Below, piece after piece: positions 44,055 through 56,000 of a stretch of 64,000 bases of DNA (its first letter is position 1; every line of letters begins with the position of its first letter). The DNA lies in contig CM075189.1 in assembly GCA_037577475.1 (NCBI GenBank), forward strand, positions 14,170,839 through 14,234,838, written 5' to 3'. Under the pieces are notes generated by a model. The model did no database searches. It worked only from the letters and a program-made list of their open reading frames with translations, and was not told where the DNA came from. The DNA is from Chaunax sp. Z400 (lineage: Eukaryota; Chordata; Actinopteri; Lophiiformes; Chaunacidae). A program made the position numbers and the translations under genes.

Positions 44055-44112
44055 ACACACCCCCCTACATGCACGCACACATACACACATGCACACACAC
44101 ACACACACACAC
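44022..44112. repeat. (CA)n microsatellite, interrupted, upstream of fgfbp1
   Basis: About 90 bases of CA repeats broken by a CCCCCC and TACATGCACG segment. It sits immediately upstream of the predicted fgfbp1 leader exon. Confidence 0.93.
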
Positions 44113-45782
44113 GCTGCATGACTGGAGGGCTTATGAAGTTTATTGAGTTCACACCAGTCAGTCAATGACAGGGCAGTCTTTTGGAGGCATTTTGAGTCAA
44201 ATTACTGCCTGTAAAAACATTTTGGTGCTTTCAGGGAGTTGTCTTTCGTAAAGACAACCGAACTCAAAACAACTAATTATTGTGTTTACAGAAACTTGAA
44301 ATGCATTTGTAATTGTAAATAAAGTAGAGCAATATAATGATCCTGGTAAAATCATATGAAATAATACCACGGGAATGTATGTATGTATGTGCATTTATTA
44401 TAAACAAATGGACATACAGTAACTGGACCGTCTGTGCACCAAAGATAAAACCACCTGAACAGGATTATAAAAAGAAGCAGACATCCATGAAGAATTTGTT
44501 GGTCTATTTACCTTAAGCAACAGCTGCATCTAAAGGTTACATGTGGTACAGCAGACTGCATTTCATTATGATGATTTTTATAAGACATAATGAAGCTCAG
44601 TCAGGAATAATATTTCTTTACCCTCCTGTAGTTGATTTCTCACCTTGTCATTCACTCCTCTTACTCTTCAGTTCCTGCTGTCATTGTCTCAGACTCTCAG
44701 CTACGTCTGAATATATTTCTCTCCGTACCTTTAGTTTATTCATGCTGCTGTAATACGCACCGCTCTGCTTTTCCATCACCACCCAGTCTTTGCAGATTCA
44801 CCAGCTTCATCATTTTATCAGCCTCATCTGCTCAGGGCAGATGGTCTCCATTCACCTAATGTCCCTGAAGAGTCGAAGAGCCAAAAAAACCCAACTGCCT
44901 GACAGGCTTAATTATAACCTATCATCTGCCGTGATAAACATTTTTATTAATTTATTTCATTTGTCTCTCCTGATTGAAATGATATTGCCTTCAGTTTGAT
45001 GCTCTTCTGTCTCACTACATTTAATAAATGTAACTTTTTGCAGGATTTTTGGAGCCGTTTGTCATCAAGGAGGCGCACAATGAAGTCGATCCACACAGAA
45101 TCGTTGTGACTACATATTTATTTATTTAATACAATCATATTCATATTTGCAAAGTGGTACAGAGAATGACTGCTTTCTTTTTAGACCAAATTAAAAACCT
45201 TGGTCTGTCAATGAAATATGTGATGTAAGTAAATACAAATAAGTCGCCCTTGTCATGTGTCCATGTGTCATGTGTGCGGCTGCAGAAACTCTCTCTACGT
45301 TAAAGTTTCATACTGAGTGAACCTTTTGCAAAACATTTATTCTTACAGTTATGCCAAGTAGAAGAAGTAGAAGAGTCTTCCAGCTGCGACATTTGGATGG
45401 CAATGCATGTGAGGTTCTCTGAGAAATTTGACTTAGGATGTCACAGCAGTGACATCCCTTCCCCTGAGGACAGCGCTACAGCCCTCCTACTATGGATGAA
45501 CAACTTGTGGTCTGGATTTTCCCTCTATAATCAGACATCAGGAGTTATTTTTGCATCAAACATTTCAATCTGTGAGTATAACAAAGTGGTGAATGCGCAT
45601 ACGTTTTAAAATCATGCTCATCCGTCATATTTAGAACAAAAAAATAAGTATAAAAAATGTATAAAAAAATAAATGCTGGAAAGAAACATGATTTAAACAC
45701 AGATTCGATCAGTCATAAAACAACACAATAAAGGCTCTGCGTTAGAGAAGATGTCCACTACCGCTGTTGTTCACCTTCTTTG
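44113..45782. other. Spacer between fgfbp1 and fgfbp2
   Basis: About 1.7 kb without a supportable exon. It should hold the fgfbp1 promoter and the fgfbp2 3' UTR. TTTATTTATTTA at about 45118-45130 offers minus-strand polyadenylation signals for fgfbp2. A TATG tetranucleotide run lies at about 44377-44390. Confidence 0.45.
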
Positions 45783-46457
45783 TTAATTCCGAACCAAACC
45801 GATGACATAGGAGCAGACGCCTTGAAGTGACCTCCAGCAGTACTGCCGTGCAATCCTCTTAGCATTGCTCTCCACAGGAGGTGTCGTTGGTTGCGGGCTG
45901 GCTCTCTGTGTGGTCCTCACCACTGGTGGGAAGCGAATGGATTGTGCAGAAGCTTTCCTTGCAGAATCACGGTTTGTCGGTGCGGGGGATCTCAGTCTTG
46001 CAAGTTGTGCTGCTGCTCTTGCTCCTGTCCCAGAAGAAGTCTCTGGCCACGATGAGGAGAAGGAGGCAGACGAAAAGACCATCTGAGACTCATCGGTCGC
46101 CTTGCTGCACATTTGAGGTTTGATCTGCCGGGGCCCCTGGCAGGCATTGCGGAGCTTTCTGAGGCCCCACATCATCTGGGTGAAGTAGTGGTGAGGGTTT
46201 TTGTTGTAGGAGCGGCAGGTGTTAGGCATGCCCAGGTATTCGCACCAGTAGGTGCGTGTGCTGCCCCGGCACGACAGCCTCAGCCTGGTGTACTCACCTT
46301 GACCGGTGATGGTCATGGTGCACGAGTCACTTTCCTTGGTTTTGAATTTAATGGGATCTTTCCAGATGTTTTGTCTCCCGCTGCCATTGCTCTGAGCCAC
46401 CGCTGACGAAAGGCAGCTGGTGAGTAGCAGGAGGAGAGCGCTGGCCTGGGTCCACAT
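45783..46457 (-). CDS. fgfbp2: Fibroblast growth factor-binding protein 2-like, secreted
   Basis: A 224-residue secreted protein from a single coding exon. A clear signal peptide (hydrophobic 5-21, likely cleavage after Ala21) is followed by a family core: DSCTMTITGQGEY (44-56), LRLSCRGSTRTYWCEYLGMP (59-78), NTCRSYNKNPHHYFTQMMWG (79-98), LRNACQGPRQIKPQMC (102-117). A Ser/Thr/Pro/Ala-rich linker (about 120-195) then leads to a C-terminal YCWRSLQGVCSYVIGLVRN. Cysteines 46, 63, 72, 81, 106, 117, 207 and 215 could form four pairs. The YWCEYxGxP and ACQGxxxxxPxxC patterns fit FGFBP2 (KSP37) rather than FGFBP1. It lies in tandem, same strand, about 2.3 kb upstream of fgfbp1, as in human. An acceptor (CTCCAG at 46469-46467) just before the ATG suggests a separate leader exon. 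Confidence 0.9.
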   Translation of the reverse strand: MWTQASALLLLLTSCLSSAVAQSNGSGRQNIWKDPIKFKTKESDSCTMTITGQGEYTRLRLSCRGSTRTYWCEYLGMPNTCRSYNKNPHHYFTQMMWGLRKLRNACQGPRQIKPQMCSKATDESQMVFSSASFSSSWPETSSGTGARAAAQLARLRSPAPTNRDSARKASAQSIRFPPVVRTTQRASPQPTTPPVESNAKRIARQYCWRSLQGVCSYVIGLVRN

Positions 46458-46466
46458 GGATGCTGC

Positions 46467-48980
46467 CTGGAGGAGGATGAGAGAAGGACTGCTGGAGCTA
46501 AAGGTCCCGCCTGCAATTTATTGGCCGAGTAGACAAAGAGGGGAATTCAGGTTATGAAACAAAAAAAGCAGTCAGACGAAATTAAACTTGAACAGGAGGA
46601 GGAGTAGAGCAGCAACAACATTGGTTATTGTCCTGGAGAAGGCATGGGCCATGTGAGATGTTCATTTTCACCAATGTGTTACGCAATATGAGCACATACC
46701 ATGTTTTTTAAAAATCCTGACATTATGCCAATTGCATCTTACAGACCTATTTCTGATGCATTTTTGTTGCCAGAGGGTTTATGTATTCATGCAGACAACA
46801 TAGTTTTCCATAATGCTCCTGTTTTTGCTGCGTACATCTCAATTAGACAGAAATGCGGCGCGTCTGAGGCCGAGCATTTTGAAGGCCACAAGTTCTTGCT
46901 TGTTTTAAAAGGCAGTTAAAGCTCACAACCATCCAGCGAAGCCTATCATTTCCCAGCAAACATAAACACAATTAGACTGCACAACCACGAAGAAGCGTGA
47001 GTGAAAGCCACTCACACATATAGCAGACTTACAGTAGTTCAGTGTTGTTTGTGTATGTTGGGCCAATTATGTCTGTATGTAAGAAATGTCTGTTTCAGAA
47101 CAGGAGGGTTAGAATGGTTGTCGGGCCGGATAGTGTGGTGTGGCGTTGGATTTGTCTTTAGTGGCTTTATTTTCATGCCCATGAGGAAAAAAAAGGTCCC
47201 ATTATGAGTAATGCAGCAGAAATCAACACATAAGCAAGAGAATTAGCTTCACGAAGTGGAGTGAAATGAATTGTAGTGTCTTTGAAACAGTTTTTCTAAA
47301 AATACAATGTGTCACCAAATGTGGATGGATAAAAAGAGCTTTTAAAAAAACAATATTTCTAAAAAATAATCTTTTTTTTTTACTTTCTTTTAAATTCTCG
47401 TGCTGCACCCACATCTCTAGCAAAATCACTGCTCTCTTCTTCCTCTCTCCTACCCCTCGAGTGTTTGTGTTCCCTTTAGGTTGCAGCATGTTCCCTGGCA
47501 CACTTTACCCGATGCAAGTTTTAGCCTGGTGTAAATTTATAGTATGGCGTCCACTTGGTGTGCATGGTGTTCATTTCAATACCCCAAGAGACTTACTCAA
47601 CTTCTGGCTCAGTGTGATACATCTGTTTCATCTTACAACCATGATTTAAAAAAAATGATGCTGTAATAAACAGAAATAAAACAGATTGAATTAAATTAAT
47701 TATATTTAATTAAAAGAAGTACTAAGAAAACATGTTTAATGTTTTAGCTCATCAACTTCAATCACTGCCAAAAAAAAGTTCAAATCCAAGAAATAAACAC
47801 TGAATCTGAGGAGAAAGTGGCTTAATATTAGTGAAATAAGATCATTTTACTTGTCAAGAATCTTAAAATAAATATTTTAGTGTAGAAATAAGAAGTCTAA
47901 GATTAAAGAACTTTCAAAATAAGATTTTTTTTTTTTTTGGCAAGTACAGAATAATTTGCAGAAAAGGGCAACAAAAGACTGGGAAAGTTGAGAAATTCTC
48001 AAAAAAAAAACCTCTTTGGAAGTTGACACCGGTAAACAAATTAATTTATGGTATAATGATCGTATCATTATTAGGTATGAAAGAGACTTTTAAAAAAAGA
48101 AATAAAGGCAATGTGAACATGGAGCTCGAATAATAAGTCGATTAACAGAGCTATGAAGCCATTCAAATGAAAACATCTAAAATATAGCATTTTAGCCTTG
48201 TCTTTGCTGGCTCTCAACTATAGCGAATATTCCACAGGACAGGAAATAGTACAATGCATTTTAATTTGTGACCACTTTCCTTCAACGCCTTAAGATGCAT
48301 ATTGCTAAAGTATTGGAGCTCCTGCCGACAGGGTTTAAGTTTGGCTCGAACCATCAAGCTAAAATTGGACAGTATGAAATGGGCAGAATCTGAGAAATAA
48401 GCATTTGATGTGCAAATAAACACAACAAACGGGATTTTATTGGACCCACTGGTTCTGTTTCTGAGTTTCAGATGTTTTTTTTTACTCTGGCTGTTATACA
48501 ACCCTGTTGGGATGTGGCTTTGGTCGTGGTGTTCATTCACGTAGCCACATGGCGGCTGAGACAACATGTCTTTTTGTATATATTGTATAAATAGCTGAGC
48601 AGCCTATAGTGGGTTCAGGACCACATAAGAACATGCTGTCTTGTGTCGAAGTCTTAGGATACATGTCTCACGTTGCATGTCATGTGTTTTGTGTAACACA
48701 TGTTACCAACTATTATATATTCTTTCTAAGTAGCACGCTCTTTAAACATATTGCCTTAATTTCATATAATTTCCCACTCCTCATACTAAAGCATGTCTGC
48801 TGTGCAGATTCTTTTTCTGACTTTATTGAAATGTATCCCTCTTTTCAATTAAACTGGAATATTAAAAGCATGTTTTAAAAGAATACCACCTTTTCAAAGC
48901 AGTATTTTTTATAATGACAGAACCTATTTGGCACTAAAGGCTAAACGAAGCGGAAAAGAATGACAGTGAAATCACAAAAA
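46467..48980. other. Intergenic region upstream of fgfbp2
   Basis: No supportable coding exon. It is AT-rich with several A/T homopolymers. It presumably holds the fgfbp2 promoter. The 127-codon plus-strand ORF at 47266-47649 has no recognised similarity or splice context. Confidence 0.45.
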
Positions 48981-51135
48981 GCTTCATTCAGTTCAAGTTT
49001 ATTCACAATTTATACACTCTCTTTTCACCATCACATAAAAAAAGTCCTCTTCAGTGGCTCCATCAGTGCCCAGCTTTGGAGCATCATAGTTTAAACCAGT
49101 TACCCCTGTATCTGTCCCCACAGCGTCCATCCTGGGTCCAGATACACAATATATACAGTTTAAGCACTTAGTAAAATAATATAGTTTTTCTCCCGAGATG
49201 GGCCACATCCAGACACAACATACAAGAAATCCAATGATAGTCCCGTTAAAGTGAACACAGATAGGCCTCCTTCAAAAATGTCCATCTTAAAAAGAAACTG
49301 GGTGTTGAAATGAAAGAATTCAACAAGCTAAATCTCATGCTAACTGAAACCAGTAAGGTTTTATTATGAAGTCTAGCAAAGTTATTCAAAAATAAGCAGC
49401 TATTTCTTAAAATCATCTTATGAACTTTACATTTGGTAGGCCTACTGTAAGATACCCCAGGCTAGCTTATACTGCTATTGCGTACTCAAAGAAAGTTCTG
49501 TTAAGATGGACATAATTTTTTCAGTACATTCGTACTCAACTGTGTGGCCCGCAAAGCATTCTTCTGGTTTCCTTCTATTTGATTGACAGCACCCATGAAT
49601 GGATTGTCTGATATTTCACCATCATTCCTACACTGACAGCAGCTGCAAGTCTAACCTGTAAAATATGGAGGTGAGGTGTGTGTGGGATAACCGGATTGGC
49701 TCAATGTGTGTTATGATAGTGTTCAGCATATTTCTCATCATCATCAAGGCCTAATAGAAAACAAACAAAACAAAAAGCTCTGGAATACATTCATCGGTTC
49801 AATAATTTATAAATGTATCCATAGCTACTGTGGGGTATTAAAAAGTGGAAGCAAAATAAGCACATAATCAATCGACCGACCGCTAAAGACCTCAAATAAT
49901 TTGGCTTGAGATGCATTTCTCAACATCACAATGAAAACAAACGATCTCAGTAAAAATGTCAATCAACATGACAGCTTGTGTTAGTCAGTTCCTATAAAAC
50001 AATTTATAATCCTGACACTTCTGTCATAGTGTGTGAAATATTAAGATTGCTGACTTTATCATATAAATTAAAGGGAAAATCCACCCCCCCCCCCACAAAT
50101 ACTTACACTGTGTGTTAGATTGATTTGATGTTGCACAGATGCAATGATTATGTGCTTCTTCTTAGCTGTCCAAAACAGTGGCACCCAACATGGGGTGAGA
50201 TTCACTTACATGGAATAAAAAATAAAAAATTCAAAAAAAATTCTGTTGCACGTAATGAAATAGAAATACGATATTGTTATTATCATTTCAGGTGCAAAAT
50301 CTATCCAAATCAATCTATCCAGGGAAATTTTTTACTATAAATTGCTTCATTTTAATGGGTAACTTGACAATTTTATTTTTTCAATTTATGTATATATATA
50401 TTTATTTATTACTTTGTCGGGGAATAAGAGTGTAAGCTTAATCTCTGATCCACAGGCAGTAATGCACCATTAAGCTGGATGCCAACCGCTGTGAAACAAG
50501 AAGAAGAAGAAAAAAAAGAGGGTAACATGACAAAGAAATTTGGGAGCCACTGATCTAAAACATGGTGTGGATTTGGTGCCAATGGTGTGGTCACTGTTTA
50601 GAAAATATCAATTACATAAAAAGACATGTTGATATCAGCCTTAAGCGACTTGAATGCCATAACTGACCATGGTATGCTTTCTGTGGCTCTAAAGGCTTTC
50701 TGGGAAATGTAGGAAATCTGGCGCAAAAGTTGAAGACACAGGTTTAAGGGGTGGTCATGATTTACATATATAAAAAAAAGCAAAAGTAAAGAATAATTTT
50801 TAAATGCTAGGCCACACTCATTTTAAATAAAAAAAAAATGTATCCTTTTACACATTTAGTATCACAAACACGTGACTTTTTTTTTTCTAACATTGCAAGA
50901 GCATCAGTGGGTGGATTTTCCCTGTAAAAAGGAGCACATCCGTCAAAATGCCGGGGAGACGCGGGCCTCTGAAAGGCAGCCAGCCACATACAATTGTCCC
51001 AAAACTAGTCATCACTCTGGATGTTTTGTAATACTGTAAACAAAATTTAAAAAAAACATGCCTCATATTAATCAGAAAAATCCACCTGGGATTAAAGTGT
51101 ATTTTAACCACTTTGCTTAAATCATTCAGTTCAAC
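48981..51135 (-). other. Possible long 3' UTR on the minus strand (prom1 or an unassigned gene)
   Basis: A minus-strand AATAAA (TTTATT at about 49000-49005) followed by a TTGAACTGAATGAAGC-type end looks like a mature 3' terminus. Nothing coding is recognised between it and 51136. It could close the prominin-1 transcript or the unassigned gene suggested at 51136-52766. Confidence 0.25.
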
Positions 51136-52766
51136 TCACACATGCTGCTTTTGTTGAATGTGATAAATCCATTTGAAAATGCAGGAGAAACAGCCTGACC
51201 TTACAGCACGACCAAGGAAATCATCTAAATTTACTTGCATCACAGTTACTGTTGTGTCCTCTTGTTGAATATACTTTAACTTGGTTTTCTGTCTGAACAA
51301 CAGTGAACACAGACAAAGCAGCCCACTGAGAACTGCAGAACAAGCCTGGCTCAGATTGATGCTGAGGGAAGAGAGTTTGTTGTCCTGCAGGCGGAGCATC
51401 CTGGAGGGGCAGAGGACGTTGGGGGGGGGCAGGTAACTCACACTGTAGGCTGTGATCTGCCTGGTTGAGGTTAAGATGCCCACTTCAGATAGAAATGTCC
51501 AAAGGGCTTTTGTGTGTTCATCTTCTGTTGTGTGGAAAACAGCTTTTATTGAGCTTCTTCTCTTCCAAGTTGTGGAAAAAACAGCTTGAAAAAAGAAGGA
51601 AAGTTTGTGATTAGTGAACCCAAAATATGCCAAATGTATGTGGACAAAGTTTACATCTACTACTGCTTTTCTTTACTCTAAAGAAATGTAATGATTTTTG
51701 TAAAACCGCTCAGTCTAATTACATAAAAATGCAAAAAAACAAAAAAAAACAAAAAAAAATTCCTCATATTGAGTCTTGAAATGAAATAATAAAAAATTCT
51801 TTCCAATCAGTCAGGAATTTTAATTATCTTTGTCATAATCCTTTTTCTTTTTCTTCCATTCAGTCAGAAATGCTTTGAAATGCAGAACTGCTACAAACTC
51901 TCATTTGTCCGACTTTTTTTTCCTTTTTTTTTTGAGATTGAAAATAAGATTTTCTGACTCGACACAAAAGTAAATCATTTGTTAAATGGACATGATAGCA
52001 ACAGTGGATCTGGACCAATTTATTCCTGACTATTGATCTGGGAATCAGAGCCTTTTTCTGCTGCTTTGTAACAGATTCAAGAGAATGTAAAAATGTGAGA
52101 AGGCATCACTTACTATGGTGTATTTTAGTTCCAATTTCCGAGGGCACTGGGGAAGGCAAATATTGAAAAAAACAATGCATTAGATTTTTAAATATTAAGT
52201 GAATAATTTAAAGAGACTGCAGTCAGTGAAGCTCCATAGAGAGTTTTCAAAGACTGCATGGTGCTTTTAGCTTCTGAAGAAAAATATATCTGTTTTATCG
52301 TAGTCCTATACAACCTGCTGAGAATAAAGCATTCCCCTTCAAATATGAGGTTCATTTATTTATACCCGTAGGTAGATTTGGTTTGCAAGGCATCCACTGA
52401 CACATCGACACAGACATCACAGACAACAGACCATGCAGCATAAAACATGACAAAGGGAAGTTCTTTGCTGCAGGGCTAACCAAAAATGTTAAATTAAATT
52501 TAAAAAAAAATAAAGAAAAGAGTAAAGAAATGAAGCTGGTCAGACTGGAGACTGACTTGCAAATGAGTCGTTTTTTTTAATTCTCAATAAACATCAAGCA
52601 ACACATTCAGGATCTGCCCTCCACAGCACACTGATTAGACAGTCACAAGCACTCAGCCATAAATATCGCAAGGACATTATGGTTTGTTAGTGATTCCAGA
52701 ATGAGCAGTTCTCACCATAACGGGTTTCCTGCAAAGTCACTGGGAGCAGAAAAGCACTAAAACAAG
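51136..52766 (-). CDS. Candidate exons of an unrecognised membrane protein (partial)
   Basis: Three minus-strand segments, 52716-52766 (51 nt), 52114-52146 (33 nt) and 51136-51584 (ending in a stop), have consensus acceptors and the first two have GTGAGA and GTAAGT donors. All junctions are phase 1, so they join into one frame of about 177 codons. The product would have a hydrophobic start (CFSAFLLPV), a Ser/Thr-rich segment (TTEDEHTKALWTFLSEVGIL), a leucine-rich stretch (MLRLQDNKLSSLSI), one likely membrane helix (ACSAVLSGLLCLCSLLF) with a basic stop-transfer RQKTK, and a short tail. No family was recognised and no initiating exon was found. It overlaps the stretch where the prom1 3' UTR would lie, so it may be chance. 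Confidence 0.25.
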
Positions 52767-53008
52767 CTGTGAAGAGGTGTTAGAGGGTTGTGTTGGAGAG
52801 CCTCACAGAAAAACAAAAGAAATAAAAAAAAAAAAAGAAGAGATGGCATGCTGATGGCAGACAAACGACGGGATGAGACGACAGCTGTGTGGAGAGACGT
52901 GCTAAAGATTAGAGCGAAGGCATTAAATAGCGTGGTGTTAGAGAAAGAGACGTCGGAGCTGCAGGTTTCCAGTACCTTTCAGGAGCCAGGATAAGAGCCG
53001 GCTCACTG

Positions 53009-56000
53009 TCACCAGTCGATGTGCCGCGGAGGAGCCGAGGCACGAGGGAACCTGTTCATAGTGTCATAGGTAGGGATGCTGCACACAGACACACACACAC
53101 ACACACACACAGAGGGTACAACATTAACAGCAACGACAGAAAATCCAACCATCGCCTTTTTTTTTTTACAACCACTGCCTGCTTCTTCTCTTCTGCAGAG
53201 AGGAGCAGGACGAGTGGATCATGAGGCGGAGAGCAGAACAGCTTCTGATAAAGTCTACAGACAGTTAAAGCAGTAAATACGAACATTTTTCCAGTCTGAA
53301 AGCACAAGATAACAGTTATATTAAAGGGGTTAATGAGACTGATTTGATCTCAGAGACTCTTTGAAAGCATGCTCAAGTGTTGGTGATGTGTGAGTTTCAT
53401 TCCAACATCTTGTGTCCATTTTAAGAATAAGATAGTCAAACCCTCCTGCTGTGTTCGTTTCTTTACTAGTTTGGTGTTCCAGGTCAAAAATGGCCGCTGC
53501 ATTCTAGCTGATTATAAATCCATAATAATACATATATATTATTATCACCTAATGTTGTGTTTCATCTTTTTATCAACTCAAGTTCCTGTGAACATTTCAA
53601 GTTTTGAACTTGCATTTGCTATTTATGACCTGAGCTCATATCACTTGTCCTTCGTGTTTCCACAGAATGAACTGAGAACAAGGCCTGAAAAAAAAGCTTT
53701 ATATACCAGAGCTGAGAGAAAGTTGTTTATATCATTGAAAAAATGTTGTGATTGTTTTTGACAATTGCCAACAGGTGAGGTTCCCATGGGGTAAAAATTC
53801 CATTGGGGATCGGTTCCCTTCGGGGTTGCTATGGAAGCCAAAAAAGGGGCGTTTCTAATGACCGGTCGTTTTTCACCTGGAACACCAAGGGTGTACACAA
53901 ATTAAAAGAAATCAGAAATCAGGAACCAAAAAGGATGAAATGAACGACATTTTTTAGAGACAACACAACAGAAGGGTTAAGCCCTCAATATTTAGAAAAA
54001 ATGAAATGTCTTTAAATCTTTAAATGTTATGTTTTTTTTATGTAAATAACCCCACAATTTCACAAAATATTTCCTTTGGGTTTTTAATTTTCAGCGAGGC
54101 AGCATGCTCTCAAAAAGTAGGTCCTACAGAATCAAACTTCACAAGATCAGTAAGTTTAAAAGTTCATGTGAAGGATAATAATGGAAGCAAAGACCAGTGA
54201 GTGTCTGGTATTCTCTATAGTTCAGCTGTTTTGCTCTCTTCCTCTAGCTTCTGTTACATCAGGTTGTCTGTCCAAACCCATCCTCGTCCAAATGCAACTT
54301 AAAAAACAACAACCAAAAAACATGCAATTAGACGTATAAGTTGGATTAAAGAAGGAAATCAAAAGAGCGACATTCCCATAATCAACACCGAAGCTTGACA
54401 TGCTTGCCTCTCTCTGAACAAAATGATCAGGTGTACATTCATTGGACTTTGGCTGACTCTAAATGAGAGGAAAGAGGAAGGTTGTTCATTCCAGTGCAAA
54501 CACAAGAGCATGCAGCAGGTTAGTGACATGGCAGAGTCCCTAAACACCACACAGCAGAACATTTGGCAACAAGACCCAGAGCACCAAAACATTAAATAAA
54601 GACGGACGGAGAAAAGAATTTAAAACAGCAAACCACACAAATCTCATTTCTGTGTGTTTTAGACCATACAAACACACACGTGGTTCAAACAGACACACAT
54701 ACATGAGTGGTATCAATTTTCTTTTTTTATAAAGGATATCATTATAGATGTTTTCTAATGAAAGCTACACTATATGTACAAAAGTATTTGGACACCTGGC
54801 CCTTATACCTATACAGGAACTCTTATGGCATCCCATAATATGGAGTTTATCTCCGTTCCAGCTCATCTCAAAGGTGTTCAATGGGGTTGAGGTCAGGGTT
54901 CTGTGCAAGTTCTTCCACACCAAAACTCACCAAACCATGCCTTTATGGACCTTGCTCTGTGCACTGGGGCACAGTCATGCTGGAACAGAAGTGGGCCTTC
55001 CTCAAACTGGTCCCACAAAGTCCAAATACTTTTCTACATATAGTGCATTTGCCAGCTTTCGTGTAATTGTTCAACTTGCTGGGCTTCATATACTTGTATG
55101 CATGTCTGTCTCAGTGTCTGAGGCAGTGTGTGCATTGAATAAACTCCAAAGGCATGCACTGTGTCCGGCCACATCATTATAAATGTGAAGAAAACACCCT
55201 TAGGAATGCCTCCCCCTTCCACAACATGCTGCGACAGGATTATTATAATGTTTACCTTGCCATCATAGGATTTGGGATACCTTGCGAGCGCTCACTATGA
55301 TAACCATTTTTACCAATTTCCATACTGAAAACAAAATATTGTACGTAAATAAAAAGGGATGAAAAATGGTGATGTGAGAGAAATGGCATGCTGATCAATC
55401 ATAGAGTAAAAATGCTCTCTTAGAGCAGTAAAATTTCTCAAGAATGTACGGAGATAAATATATTTTTTTAAGTATAAACATAGTGCTTTATTTACACTTT
55501 AACTTGCAAAAAACAGTTGGACTTGTAAGGTAATAAATGCAAGAGCCCTTCATGAAATGTAAGGGTAACTTTTTCAAAGGTAGCACAAGACAAGAAGCCA
55601 CAGCATCCAACCAGAAGCTTAAAAATGCAAACCAGCACCAAGAATTTAGTAAACAATTATATGTACAGGATCCAGAGAAGAGCCGAGCGATAGAAGATGG
55701 AGAAGGAGGTGGGGAAGATGTCTTACGTTTTCATGGGAACTGTCTCAATGCTATAAAGATACACACACAAAAAAAACAAAAATGTTACTGAAATGTTCAG
55801 CGAATGAAATGCACCAGAGAGATGTCTGCAATCCAGCACAGAGTCCACTGATGGAGACATCTGTGTGAAGCTGTGATTAAATGAGACGTCTGGGAGTGAA
55901 TAAATGGTTCATGAAGAAAAAGATAGAGACTGACAAATGCGTCAATGCTTCTTTGTAAAGTGCCAAGTGCTTGACAGAGGAATGGCACAAATAATAAAGG

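Noticed and set aside
46113..46406. 97-codon plus-strand ORF
   Set aside because: Antisense shadow of fgfbp2; GC-rich coding sequence opens the opposite strand.
47266..47649. 127-codon plus-strand ORF upstream of fgfbp2
   Set aside because: Low-complexity, Phe/Leu-rich reading of AT-rich DNA; no known motif and no promoter or splice evidence.
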